DNA of 64,000 nt from NCBI RefSeq assembly GCF_030272615.1, contig NC_081405.1:25031272-25095271 (forward strand), given 5' to 3'. The stretch's first letter is position 1. Every line of letters begins with the position of its first letter. The position numbers were made by a program, and so were the translations under genes. This DNA is from Cryptomeria japonica. Lineage: Eukaryota; Streptophyta; Pinopsida; Cupressales; Cupressaceae. Under the pieces are notes generated by a model. That model saw nothing but the letters and a program-made list of their open reading frames with translations, did not search any database and was not told the origin of the DNA. Below are positions 46,949 to 58,732 of the stretch, piece after piece.

Positions 46949-49900
46949 AGGTTATTTTCTAAAATCTTGTCAAAGATGGCATTGTTGTCTTCCCAATAAC
47001 ATGCCCTTTTGATCCTAACCAACCTAAGCCTCGATGGTACAATGACAATGAATATTGTGACTAACATCGCATCAATGGTCATGACACATGTAAGTGCATG
47101 AAACTTAAGAACTATATCCAAGACCTTATTGATAAGGGAGATATTGAGGTTGATGTTACAAAGCCTAGTAACTCCAATGATAAGATTAAAATATACCAGG
47201 ACCCATTCCCCAAACATGGTAAGTACAAGGCGTCATCATTTAACAATGTCAATTATGACTACACTAATTACATATCTAGCTTTGATTTCCTGGTAGGTCA
47301 CATAGAACCAACTGATATATGAATACCATCACAATCTAAGGAGCCAAAATAGTCATCCAAGGAGTTGCACCCTTAAATGATTGCAATGTGACTACCTGTC
47401 AAGGGAGAGTAACCATCTAGAGAGCTCCTCCTCCTCCACAACCTCTTATGTCAGCCACCCCCCGGTATGATCTCCTAGATCACCTTGGGAAAACTCTTGC
47501 ACATATCTCCATACTAGAGCTCCTCAAAACATCCCCTGTTCATAAAGAGATCCTTGAGTAGGATCTTCTAGAATCCTACATCCCTGATAACATCAATGCA
47601 GCCCAATTTCAAGCTCTCATAGGAAACCTTGCTTCTCCACATCATCTCATTTTCACATCCAAGGACATACCTGTCAATGATCCATCACACACCAAACCCC
47701 TCCACATTGCAACCCTTATACATAAACATAAAGTTAAGTGATTCCTTATAGATAGTGGATCTGGTTTAAATCTATGTATGTACAAGTTAATCAAACAACT
47801 GGGAATCTTTGAGAACCTGGTTGATCCATCTAGAAAGATCATTATAAAGCATATGGCGATGCAGAGAGAGTTTCCAAAGGCACCATCACATTGCCTCTTC
47901 AAGTGGGCCCGACTATTATGGAAACAACTTGTTGAGTTTTGGACCTTGAACTTCCTTATAATATCCTTCTCGGTCGCCCATGGATCCATTCCATTCAAGT
48001 CATCCCCTCCACCTACCATCAATGCTTTAAATTTCCATTCAATGGTAGAGAAATTACCATTCCTGCAAACCCAAAACCCTTTGAATATTGTAAACTTCTT
48101 GAAGGAAAGAACATCTACCATTGACCACTCAATAGAACTACTCTACTTCCCCCATTTGATCCATCTAATGTCACATCTACCTCATCTGAACCTGAGAACA
48201 AGGTCAAAATCCTTGATAATGGTTGTGGAGTGTATACCCTACCAAATTCCCATTATGTGGGTAAACTCCCACCCTCTCTTAAGTCATATGGAAAACCAAA
48301 AGAGATCAAGAAACAAGATAAACCCACTATCAAATGCAAAGAAACTACCTTCCAACAGTGGGGCCCACTTGATGAGGAATGTTTTGGAAATTGATGTTAC
48401 CTCTTGGTTGTATCGGGAGGAAGATGAAGAACCAACAAACATCCCAAAGCATATGTACCCAAAAGAATCTACTATAGTAGATAAGATGGGATACATAGGA
48501 CATGATCTTGGACCAAAAGAAAAAGGTATAAAAGCACCCATCTCTCCAATCTCGTAAGTATAATAGAGGTTTGGATTTCTCTCCAAAACCTAAGATCACT
48601 ATTGTTGGTGTCCAACCAGACCCTCCTACCGAATTCGAAGGTTTCGATAAAGAGGAATTGCATGAAATTCCCTTTGAATACCTCAATGGCATATTCCATG
48701 ACATTCTTGTAAACACCATCACCCCTATCCCTCCCAATTCATATGAGCTTAAACTTGTCCATCCCGAATGCATTGACGAGGACCAACAAGGACCACTTGT
48801 TTTGGACATTTGTGTTGATGATGATGCTCTTATAGCATTACTTAACATGCAAATTCTTGAGGACCACACATTTGTCAATGGAATTCAACTTCATCCAAGA
48901 GCTTACTTTGGTAGCTAGGTCAACTCCCTCAATCGCAAAATGAAAAAAAAATTAAAAAATGAGAAGTCCCCTGGTGAAAACCTCTTTGAGGCACCTTCGG
49001 ACATGGAAAAAGTAAAAATTAAGGACACATCTTCAAATCAAAACCTAGATCAAGCACTTGAAGATGAGGGAAATGACCTCCCTACCATGGTTCCCCTAGA
49101 ATAGGAAAAGTCCCCTCTACTCATTTTAGAAACTGACACAATCAATATGGGCACAAAAGAAACACCAAAGAATGTACTCATCACCAAGTCACTCACCAAT
49201 CAAGAGAAGTATAATTTTATAAGATTTTTAAAAGAAACACAAATCAATTTTTCCTGGTCATATGCTGACATGCCAGACCTTGATCTTGACTTGGTGGTAC
49301 ATAATCTTGTAGTTTTTTCAGATGCTAAACCTGTCAAGACAAAACTACGCAAGATGCATCCTCTAATCGCCCTCCTAGTGAAAGAAGAACTACAAAAAAT
49401 GTTGGATGTCACCTTCATCAGACCCATTGATTATCCTAAATGGATCTCCAACATTATACCTATTGGCAAGGTCACTAGGGGCATTAGAATATGCACCGAT
49501 TTCATAGATTTAAACAAAGCATGCCCCAAAGATGACTTTCCTTTGTCCAACATTGACATGATTGTGGACTTGAAAATAGGGAATGAAATGCTTTCCCTCA
49601 TGGATGGATTTTTTGGCTATAACTAGATCCACAATGCAGAAGAAGACCAACCAAAAACATCATTCACAACACCTTGGGGCACATTTTGTTAGCAAGTCGT
49701 GCCTTTTGGACTCAAAAATGTAGGAGAAACTTATTAGCATGCAATGACAACCATCTTCCATGACCTTTTGCACAAAATAATGGTAGATTATGTAGATTTA
49801 CTAGGAAAGTCAAAAACAAGGGATGAACATATTCCAGTCTTGAGGCAGATTTTTGAGAGATTGGAAAATAATAAGTTGCACCTAAATCCTAAGAAGTGTG

Positions 49901-51110
49901 TCTTTGGGGTCACATCAGGAAAGCTCCTTGGGTTCATAGTATCTTGTAGAGTCATAGAAGTGGATCTTGCAAAGGTAAAAGCTATAATGGAAATGCCTCC
50001 CCAAAGGACACTCAGATAACTATGCAACCTACAAGGAAAACTCCAATCCATCTAAAGATTCATTGCAAAGCTGACAGATAAGTGTCACCCATTTGCACAT
50101 CTTCTGAGAAAGGATACTAAATTTAAATGGGACTGTCTTTGTCAAAAGGCCTTTGATAAAATCAAAGAATACTTGGCTTCTCCTGGATAGTCTTGATGCC
50201 TCCTATCCAAGAACAATCACTTCTTTTGTATATATTAGCAACTAGAGTGGCACTGGGGGCATTACTAGCATAGATAGATGACCAAGGCAAAGAGCACACA
50301 ATCTACTAGATCAGTCACACACTTGTAGGGTATGAGCTCAATGATACCCCTATAGAAAGAGCTTGCCTTTCATTGGTCTTCAACACAGAGAAATAAAGAC
50401 ACTACATGCTCAATAATAAGACCAAGTTGATCACCAAAATTGACCCCCTCTAGTACCTATTGTCCAAAGTTGCTCTTACTGGAAGAACCACAAAATGGGT
50501 CATGTTGTTAAGTGAATTCTACATTGAATATGTGGATCAGAACGAAATCAAAGGACAAGTTATAGCAGATCAATTGGTTGATGCTCTTCTTCAATGTGAT
50601 CACCCCCTTATAACAAAATTTCTAGATGACGTCATTATGACTGTCTCCACATATTCTAAATGGTAGTTGTAAATTGATGGCTCTTGTACATAGAATGGAT
50701 CGGGGGCAGGTATCTTACGTGTGAAACCTCAGGGAGATTGCATCCCAAAGTCATATAGGATTGTGTTTGCATGCACTAACAACATTTTAGAGTATGAGGC
50801 TTTAATCACTGGTCTTCACCTTGCCATCAAATGGAAAATAACTGAGTTATAGGCTTACGGTAACTCCTAACTTGTCATAAAACAAGTGAATGATGAGTAT
50901 CAAACAAAGGATGACAAGTTACTCCTGTATCGTAGCATGGTAGAAGACCTCAAGAAATATTTTATTCTCATCTAGTTTGTTCAGATTTCTAGAATAAATA
51001 ATCGTGCCGCTAATGCTATGGCTAGAATTAGTTCCCTCCTATAAATACCAACTAATAGTCAAAAGTGTGAGTTCTTGGTGGAGCAACTCCTTGTCCTACA
51101 TGGATATGTT
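46944..51110 (+). pseudogene. Gypsy gag end, protease, reverse transcriptase and RNase H, heavily decayed
   Basis: Continues the frame cut at 40310. The CCHC-like gag end (HRINGHDTCKC with a TAG before it) is near 47065. The protease motif FLIDSGSGLN is near 47741 (a TGA precedes it), and a long linker covers 47780-49140. Reverse transcriptase spans about 49300-50030 with GIRICTDFIDLNKACPKDDF, FFGYN then TAG (49624), and VVPFGLKN. The connection and RNase H follow (e.g. TTKWVMLLSEFYIEYVDQNE at 50488; IDGSCT-TAG-NGSGAGI near 50674; NILEYEALITGLHLAIKW near 50785). In the polymerase site the sequence reads YVDLLGKS where YVDDLL is the rule, so one catalytic Asp codon is missing. Many stops and shifts; integrase and 3' LTR are absent, the element ending near 51110. 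Confidence 0.85.
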
Positions 51111-51129
51111 TTGTTCAAGATCCGATATC

Positions 51130-51881
51130 TTTCACCGAAAGTCATTTATGTCAATGAAAGATTAGGGTTTTTATTGGAGGATAAAAGGTCAAATTAACTT
51201 CATTTTTTATTACCTTGCATTCAGAGTGATTTAGTGTGATTAAGAGAGATTCAGTGTGATTAAGAGCGATTAAGAGCGATCAAAGGCTATTCAGTGCGAT
51301 CAGATATCTTCTTGTGCAATTTCACTAGTGATTGGAAGAGTTTGTTAAGGGTTTCACCAAGAGTGATTAAACAGGTATTTATCTTTAATCATGGAAGCGA
51401 GATCATCATCTTTTCCTATCTTTGTTACCAATCCAACTATTGTTGAGGTCAAGGACCATCCCAGGCCAATTTTCAAGTGGTATCCGCATGTGGCTACCCT
51501 AGAAGATTTGGTTGGAGCATTTTCCCATGTTTCGGAAGGAGTTGTTTATGTCGAAGATGTTAGGGCATACATACACTATCACATTGAGGATTTGGGGACA
51601 TCTGATATAATGAGCATGTACATGAGTGAGCTTATGGGAGATTCCAGAAAGATTAAACCTACATACAAGCACATTGAAGACTTAGGATTTACCAGCATTC
51701 CAGACATTCTGAAATTCAAAGATGAAATCATTAGGTATGTTTTGAGAAGAGTACATGGAGAGTTTATCTGGTTAGATAGACCTTACAAGATCACCAAGGA
51801 AGCCATCGGGGCAATCACTGGTTTACCACAAGTTGGGAAATGTCTAGATAAGGTCTGTAATGATTATGTCTATTGGTATTT
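51130..51881 (+). pseudogene. Fragment related to the second ORF of the 6.6-kb element
   Basis: The ATG at 51391 opens a frame clearly related to the start of the 42688 ORF: NPTIVEVKDHPRPIF versus NPIVVEVIK-stop-PRPVF, GVVYVEDVRAYIHYHIEDLG versus GVVYAEDPRMYVHCNIEELG, and ITKEAIGAITGLP versus ITKVAVKAVTGLP. Identity is perhaps half, so it is a different subfamily. The leader 51180-51390 has small GATTAAGAGCGATT-type repeats. The match stops near 51875, where the LTR of the next element begins. Unlike the 42688 copy it has no stop in the first 160 codons. The front and back of its parent element are missing. Confidence 0.75.
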
Positions 51882-52933
51882 TGGTATGGTTTTGTCATTA
51901 ATGTCAACACCTACTAAACTCTTATCAACTCTAGCACTTTGGAGAATCAACAACATTCACCAGCAGGCAAGTGACTCATGCACAGTCATCGGTATCTAGT
52001 ACACCGGCAAGATATAATGATCACCGGCACTTGGAATGATATCGAAAACACATGGTTATGTCGAAGACATCGTTTAGACATCTTGTCCTAGAGTTTTGTT
52101 CATTGGTATATTCATAGTTGCATATTTGTTGTTACCAACAAATAGGTCTAGGGTTACACCAGCAGGTTTATCTTTTCCAGATCAACATGGCATGCTATGG
52201 AGATGATTAATTATTGTTGTAAATGCATTAAGCCGATATGTTCAATCGGTTATTGCATCGGATATTATATTGTTTGTAAAATATTTTTACTGTAATACCT
52301 TGTAGAGCCGACCTACTAAAATTGGTCTTAGGTTATGGTATAAATGTAAGATCTTACTTGTAAGATCAAATGTGGAATAAGAAAAAGGATTGTGTGAAGG
52401 TATATGCGAAAATAAGTAGAACTATACACGCAGACATCATTTGAAAATTGAAGGAAGGTTTTGTGAAGACAATCAGAACTACACCGGTACTGAATCCAAC
52501 ATATGAAGATGCTATTTTGTGCAGTACATTCTCACTGGATTTAACCATCCAATTGTAGTCAGTGTGACTCCCATTTTGTCATTAAGCAGTGAGCTCTAGG
52601 CGGTTGACCTTTTTGCATGTGTAGACCCTATTTATGTACACTTACTATCTGCAGTAGTATCATCTGATTGTGGGTAAGGTTTCCCACCATGGGTTTTCCC
52701 CTTACAGGGTTTCCACATACAAATATTGGTGTTATGTGTTGTGGATAACTTTGTGCTTATGTTTCATGCACTAATCCTTACCAGTATAGCAATTAACTAT
52801 TAAAACTCTCTACCAACATATTGAACTAGTTTACCAGTATTAAGCATTAAGTTGGCTAAGTTGTTTTTGGTTTAAATTTATTTGACAACTGATTCACCCC
52901 CTCCCCCCTCTCAGTTGTCTCCAGGACCTAACA
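51882..52933 (+). repeat. 5' LTR of the 52-kb copia element
   Basis: The end is firm: CCAGGACCTAACA at 52933, followed by a primer site. The start is estimated from where the ORF match at 51391-51875 stops (TGGTATGG at 51882 or TGGTTTTG at 51887); no target duplication could be set. Its 3' half runs parallel to the LTR at 40311: ACCGGTACTGAATC, GAAGATGCTATT, GCAGTACA, AGTCAGTGTGACT, AGCAGTGAGCTCTAGGC, then GATTCACC...CTCTCAGT. Confidence 0.7.
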
Positions 52934-52935
52934 AT

Positions 52936-52947
52936 TGGCATCAGAGC
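52936..52947 (+). other. Primer-binding site of the 52-kb copia element
   Basis: TGGCATCAGAGC, two bases after the LTR end. The duplicate copy at 58679-58690 has the canonical TGGTATCAGAGC. Confidence 0.9.
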
Positions 52948-52989
52948 TTAGTCCTCTTTTGTAGAAGTTTAACGGCTTGAGGAGATCTC

Positions 52990-55076
52990 ATGTCTACTAA
53001 TAATTTTAGAAAGGACAGTCCTAAACTTGATGGAACCAACTATGGCATATGGAAGATCAGAATGGAGACACATCTAAATTGCATTGGAAAAGACATCTGG
53101 GATGTTACAAAGAATGGTTATACTGTTGTTGTACAAGGTTAGCCTAGTCCAAGTAACTTGACAAAAGATGGGGAAAATGATTGCAAAGCAAGAGAAGCAC
53201 TTTTGAATGCATTATCAGATCAACAAATCATGGGACTATCAGATAGGTCTACTACTAAAGCTATTTGGGATCATTTGGAAACACTGAATGAAGGACATTC
53301 CACAGTCAAAATTGCAAAACTTGAAAGCTTCTGAGTCAGGTATGAACATCTGAAAATGGAAGAAGATGAAAGGATTTCTGCTTTTATGGAAAGAGTAAAT
53401 GAAATTGTTTTGGGTATTAAATGTTGTGGAGGAACCTTAAGTGAGGATGAAATTGTTTCAAAATTTTTAAGAGGATTGTCATCAGTATATAAAATGAAAG
53501 TCACTGCTATAAATGAGTTAAGAACAATGCCTAATACATCAGTTACTAGGGATACATTAATTGGGAAACTTTCAGCTTTTGAAATTGAGGAATTTGGTCC
53601 TGTTGCTACTATAAAGACAAATTTGGCCTTTAAAGCATCAACATCATCTACTCCATCATTTGACAAATCTGATTGGAAAACATTTTATGCAAGAGAACTT
53701 GACAAAAGTACGAAAGAAAATGAAGAACTTGAAGAACTTGAAGCACTATTTGCAAGGAAAATGCCCAAAGGTCCAGTTAGAAGTAAGTATGAAGGTAAAG
53801 CACCCTTTAAATGTTTTAACTGCAATAAGATTGGTCATATGGCTTCAAGATGACTTGATAGACATGATAGACAAAGAGAAGAAGCTAGAATAACATACAA
53901 GCCTAACCCTGAATATCAAAGATACAAATTTAAGAAGAATAAAGACAAATCTTGTTACATTGTTGGTGAAGGTGTGACTGATGATTCTCATGAAGATCTA
54001 GTAGACAATGGATGGATTTTTGTTGCTATAACAGAAGATCAACCGACATCTACTGCTCAACTAGTAGTACAGGCTCTGGTAGCTAAAGTTGAAGTAAAGG
54101 ATGAAAGGATCATTGATTCGGGATGCTCACATCATATGATAGGAGACAAAGGTAAATTCTTGAAGTTTCAAGAATATAATGGAGGCTTAGTGAGATTTGG
54201 AGATGACAAAGCTTGTTCAATCAAAGGTAAGGGTACAATATCTCTTGATGGTAAGCATAACACTGACAATGTTTACTATGTTGAAGGATTAAAGCATAAT
54301 CTTTTGAGTGTTGGTCAATTAGTTGAGAAAGGATTTCAGTTACAATTCAAAAATGGAAAATGCAAAATCATGAATAGAACAGGTTTGGAAATTGAAACCG
54401 GTAATCAGACTAGAGGTAATATCTTTCATTTAAATAACAATGGAAAGACATGCTTAATTGCACATATAGATGAAAGTTGGTTATGGCATAAGAGACTCTA
54501 TCATGTAAACTTTGATTGCATGGTAAAGATCGGTACTACTAAGGTAGTTAGAGATTTACCTAAAATTGTCAAACCTCAGAATACAGTATGTAAGGAATGT
54601 CAATTTGGAAAACAAGTTAGAGCTAGTTTCAAAAGTATTCCAGAAAAATCAAATAGCGCTCTTGATTTGATTCACACTGATTTATGTGGTCTAGCTAGAA
54701 CTAAAAGCTTACAAGGTGATAGATATTTCATGGTAATCATTGATGACTATTCTAGAATGTGTTGGGTTACTTTTCTCAGAGAAAAATCAGAAGCACTTGG
54801 AAAGTTCAAACTGTTCAAAGCAATGGTAGAAAATGAAACCGGTAAGAAAATCAAATGTTTAAGATCAGATCAAGGAGATGAATTTACATCTAAGGAATTC
54901 AATACATTCTATGAAGTAAATGGAATCAGAAGACAACTATCAGCACCTCGAACACCACAACGGAATGGAGTTGTTGAAAGGAAAAATAGAACTATCTTGG
55001 ATGCAGCTAGAAGTATGTTATCAAAAGCAAAACTACCACATGTATATTAGAGAGAAGTAGTCAGTATAGTGGTCTA
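52990..55076 (+). pseudogene. Copia gag, protease and integrase part, copy A
   Basis: From ATG 52990 (56 bp after the LTR) one frame holds copia gag (KLDGTNYGIWKIRMETHL), the knuckle CFNCNKIGHMASR then TGA in place of its third Cys (53851), protease IIDSGCSHHMIGD (54112 on), the GAG-pre-integrase zinc site (WHKRLYHVN ... CKECQ), and integrase with DLIHTDL, LRSDQGDEF and NGVVERKNR. It ends where an inverted LTR was inserted at 55077, so reverse transcriptase and RNase H are gone. Stops: 53140 TAG and 53332 TGA (sense codons CAG and CGA in copy B), 53851 TGA, and 55048 TAG. The last is shared with copy B and so predates the duplication. Confidence 0.9.
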
Positions 55077-55872
55077 TGTTAGGAAACTCATAGATACTAA
55101 GGGGGGGGGTGAATCAGTATCTGACCGGTAATTAGAATTTCTCAACTTAAAACATGCAGAACATATTGTAACAGTGTATCGGTATACAAGAAATAATGCA
55201 ATAAATAGAAATGAAAGAAACCACATGAAAGTCACACCATAACACAATGATTTAATGAGGAAACCTGGTGTGGGAAAAACCTCGGTGGGATTTGTGACCC
55301 ACAATATTCACTTACTGGCCAATAAGAGAATATTACTTACAATAGGGGCCTGCACATGCAGGAAGGCCAAGTGCCTAGAGCTCACTGCTCAAATGGGAAG
55401 TCTCACTGACTTACAATGTGGATTATACAAATCCAATAACTTGTACTACTTCACAATAGCATCTTCAATGCCAGATTTAGTACCGGTTTCTGCTTTGTTC
55501 TTTACATATACCCCTTAACCTATATTTCGCATAATAGGTTTGCCTAATCTTTTTCTTTGCTTAGATTCCTTGCTTACAAAATGTCTACAATGATCTCTTT
55601 TATATATAAGAGTCATTTTACAGTGATATCAAGTCAACTTACAAATTTTTTCAAATAATAAACAAAATATAATATAACAAAAATCATGTCGACCTCTGTG
55701 TCTATATGCTTCCTTTCTCTGTGTCGGTGCTGGTGTTCTGAGTGCAGGTGTAGAATGTGTTCTATTGATGCCGGTGAACTATCTTGCTAGTGCCATAGGA
55801 TTGTCAGGTTTCCATCAATGAGAAAACCGTCAATCACATACAATATCTCATTGGAGTGTGCATATGCCAACA
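55077..55872 (-). repeat. Inverted LTR of the 6.6-kb family, copy A
   Basis: The reverse complement of the 40311 LTR type: it starts TGTTAGGAAACTC at 55077 and ends CATATGCCAACA at 55872, then CTCCCCCTTT (the purine tract on the other strand). 796 bp. It interrupts the integrase reading frame of the copia element at the same codon in both duplicate copies. Confidence 0.9.
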
Positions 55873-57992
55873 ATCTCCCCCTTTGGCATTGATGGCAACA
55901 CTCATGAGAAAATTTCAAAAATGTATCAAAAATGTGAAGTTCAAAAATGTTACCAAAAATGTGTGCTCCCCCTGAGCATATGATTCCCGTGATATTTGAA
56001 TTTTCTCATACCAGTACTCCCCCTTTGGCATCAATGACAAAGGTTGTCAAGATGTCAGTAGAGTTTGTAGTTTCAACCTTGTAACTGGGTAGTTACAATT
56101 TGAAATAGATCCGCCAAAATCAAGTTTATACTCTCCATAAAAATTTTACTATCTCTTATTGCTATCTCTATTCTTTCAGCTGTACCAGTGAGATGCTGCA
56201 AATGCTCTACTAGTGTTTTCTGTCCCCGTATCAGTGCCTCAGATATTTCCTTCCACAATGATGCTAGATAGTCCAATCTTGGACTCATTTTTAATCTCAG
56301 ATGCTTTGCCTTATTCACTATTATCTCCTTTTCTCTTTCTAATTTAAGTAATTCTTCCTCAAAATTTGTTATCTTTTTCTCAAAAACTGATAATGTATCA
56401 GGTGAGTTAACAAAATTATCAACAAGTTTATTGATTTCATCCTGTACCTCGCTTATTTTCTTATCCATGTCTATAGTCAAAAAGTTTGTCTTACAGGTGT
56501 CTTTGTACAAATTTTTGTACTCTTTCAATAAGTTACACAGTTCCGGTAGAAGTGTGTTAAAATCCCTGGTACACTTCTTTATCTACTCATCAAAGAATAT
56601 TTGTTTTTCAATTTCCAATTTAAAGTTCAATGCCTCTTCCTTTATTTTCTCAATGTTTTATGTGATATATTTACACAAGGTATCAAGTTGTCCTAAAGAA
56701 TCTTTATTGTCTATATTACAGTTAGGAGCAATTACCTTCAAAATTGGTATTGTGTCATCTATTGAATTATAAACTTGTGAGCTGCAATCTGTTATCCTTT
56801 TAATTGAATCTAAAAGTACTTCAGTCAGATTAGTTGTTTTGTAGCCTGATGATGAGGAACCTACATTCAGAGTACCACCGGTGGAAGTAACCACGCTTTT
56901 ATTGACCTCTAGTAGGTCTGTTTGTGTTTGCATTTCCTTAAGCAATGCTTTTTCTACTTCTCCAATTGTCGGTTGCACTGTTTCCTCATGAACCTATACC
57001 TGTACCTATTGTTGTTCCTGTTCCAGAGCCTTTTGCTCTATTTATTTCTCTATTTGTTGCATTGTCTCAGTCTGAGTCTGAGTTTCTACATGTTTCTCTT
57101 TGTCATCTATTGGTTTCTCCTGTGTTTTAACAGTTTTCTCATCTATCGGAGGCTCACTAGCCATGTCAGTCTTATCAGTTGTATCTTTGTCTACCACAAT
57201 GTTGATCTTTTGAGTATCAACATCCACTGTGTATAAGACTTCAGGATTATGATTGACATCATATACATCCATACTTTAAACTACCGGTTGATCTTTTGTA
57301 GCTGTTGTTATTACCGGTGGAGTAATCAAAGGAGGTGGGGATAAGTTGTCTTTAACCTTGATACTAGGTGGTCCACCAACTTTACCTTTACCCTTGTCTC
57401 TTTCTTTCTGATATACCTTTATAGGTTTGTGGCTCATGTATTCTTCCTGTTTTTCTTTTTCCACTAGGCAAATGTCCCATGCATTTTCTATCTCCTCAAT
57501 CACCTCATTAACTCTTCCAACCATTAAAGCAATGTGCCAATGTGCAGTAGAAAATACTAACCGGTTGGCTTCAGCAATTAAGTCATCAATTTCTTTGGGT
57601 GAATTCACCCGGTATACAACAAGTAGCTTTTCTATCTTTATTTTCTTGTCAAGTTCTATTACTGCTTGTCTACTTGCTTCCAGCATTTTGAATAGTTCAT
57701 CTGGTACTTCATCTACAACTTCCATCAAAAATTTCTTATACATGTCCATATGCAATATAACACTGATTTCTACTTGTTCTTTTTCATCAATTGTCAAAGT
57801 GTCATATACTTTCTCTATATTCTTCAGTTCCCTTCCTCTGTAATTTCATTCAACATAGTATGTCAAGAGGGGCCAAGTCCTTATTTGTCCTCTTCTTCTT
57901 CTTGGGTGTTAGTTTCTTCTTTGGTGTAGCGTTTCTTACCGGAGATCTCACTGCTTGTTGTTTTTGTCTTGTCCTCCTAGGTGAGGGAGTGG
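55873..57992 (-). pseudogene. Inverted 3' part of the unknown second ORF, copy A
   Basis: On the minus strand the C-terminal half of the large ORF is recognisable from 57992 down to its TGA at 56073, with the same blocks as 44100-45879: the basic linker, ILHMDMYKKFLM, GKGKVGGPPSIKVKDN, LYTVDVDTQKINIVVDKDT, NKDSLGQLDTLCKYI and NFEEELLKLEREKE. It keeps sense codons where the 42688 copy has stops at 44611, 45262 and 45508, but has its own stops (e.g. near 57274, 57041, 56656 and 56585) and small indels near 57840. 55873-56072 holds the three purine tracts. The 5' part of this element is missing because the duplication junction falls here. Confidence 0.85.
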
Positions 57993-58676
57993 TTGCATCG
58001 GATATTATATTGTTTGTAAAATGTTTTTATTGTAATATCTTGTAGAGCCGACCTACTAAAATTTGTCTTAGGTTATGGTATAAATGTAAGATCTTATTTG
58101 TAAGATCAAATGTGGAATGCGAAAAAGGATTGTGTGAAGGTATATGCGAAAATAAGCAGAACTATACATGCAGACATCATTTGAAGATTGAAGGAAGGTT
58201 TTGTGAAGACAATCAGAACTACACTGGTACTGAATCCAACATATGAAGATTCTATTTTGTGGAGTACATTCTTATTGGAATTAACCATCCAACTATAGTT
58301 AGTGTGACTCCCATTTTGTGATTGAGCAGTGAGCTCTAGGCGGTTGGCCTTTCTGCATGTGCAGACCCCATTTATGTACACTTACTATCTACAGTAGTAT
58401 CATCTAATTATGGGTAAGGTTTCCCACCATGGTTTTTCCCCTTACAGGGTTTCCACATACAAATATTCGTGTTATGCGTTGTGGATAACTTTGTGTTTAT
58501 GTTTCATGCACTAATCCTTACCGCTATAGCAATTAACTATTAAAACTGTCTATTGACATATTGAACTAGTTTACCAGTATTAAGCATTAAGTTGGCTGAG
58601 TTTTTTTTGGTTTAAATTTATTTGACAAATGATTCACCCCCCCCCCCCCCCTCTCAGTTGTCTCCAGGACCTAACA
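57993..58676 (+). repeat. LTR 3' part of the copia element, copy B
   Basis: Matches 52253-52933 and ends GACCTAACA at 58676, with a pure C run (58637-58650) in the GATTCACC...CTCTCAGT end module. The first ~370 bp of the LTR are missing at the duplication junction. Confidence 0.9.
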
Positions 58677-58732
58677 ATTGGTATCAGAGCTTAGTCCTCT
58701 TTTGCAGAAGTTTAACAACTTGAGGAGATCTA

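Larger units (their letters stand above)
52253..57992. repeat. Tandem segmental duplication, left copy (A), ~5.74 kb
   Basis: Contains the LTR 3' part, copia gag-integrase, inverted LTR and inverted ORF fragment, in the same order as 57993-63737. Landmarks are offset by 5,740 (LTR), 5,743 (gag), 5,734 (inverted LTR) and 5,746-5,750 (inverted ORF). The left copy alone keeps the LTR start (51882-52252). Its right end is cut and fused to LTR sequence at TTGC. Confidence 0.9.

Noticed and set aside
55255-55518. 87-codon open frame, repeated at 60989-61252 with similar sequence
   Set aside because: It lies inside the inverted LTRs and is similar only because the segment is duplicated. The LTR at 40311 encodes other short frames in the same place.
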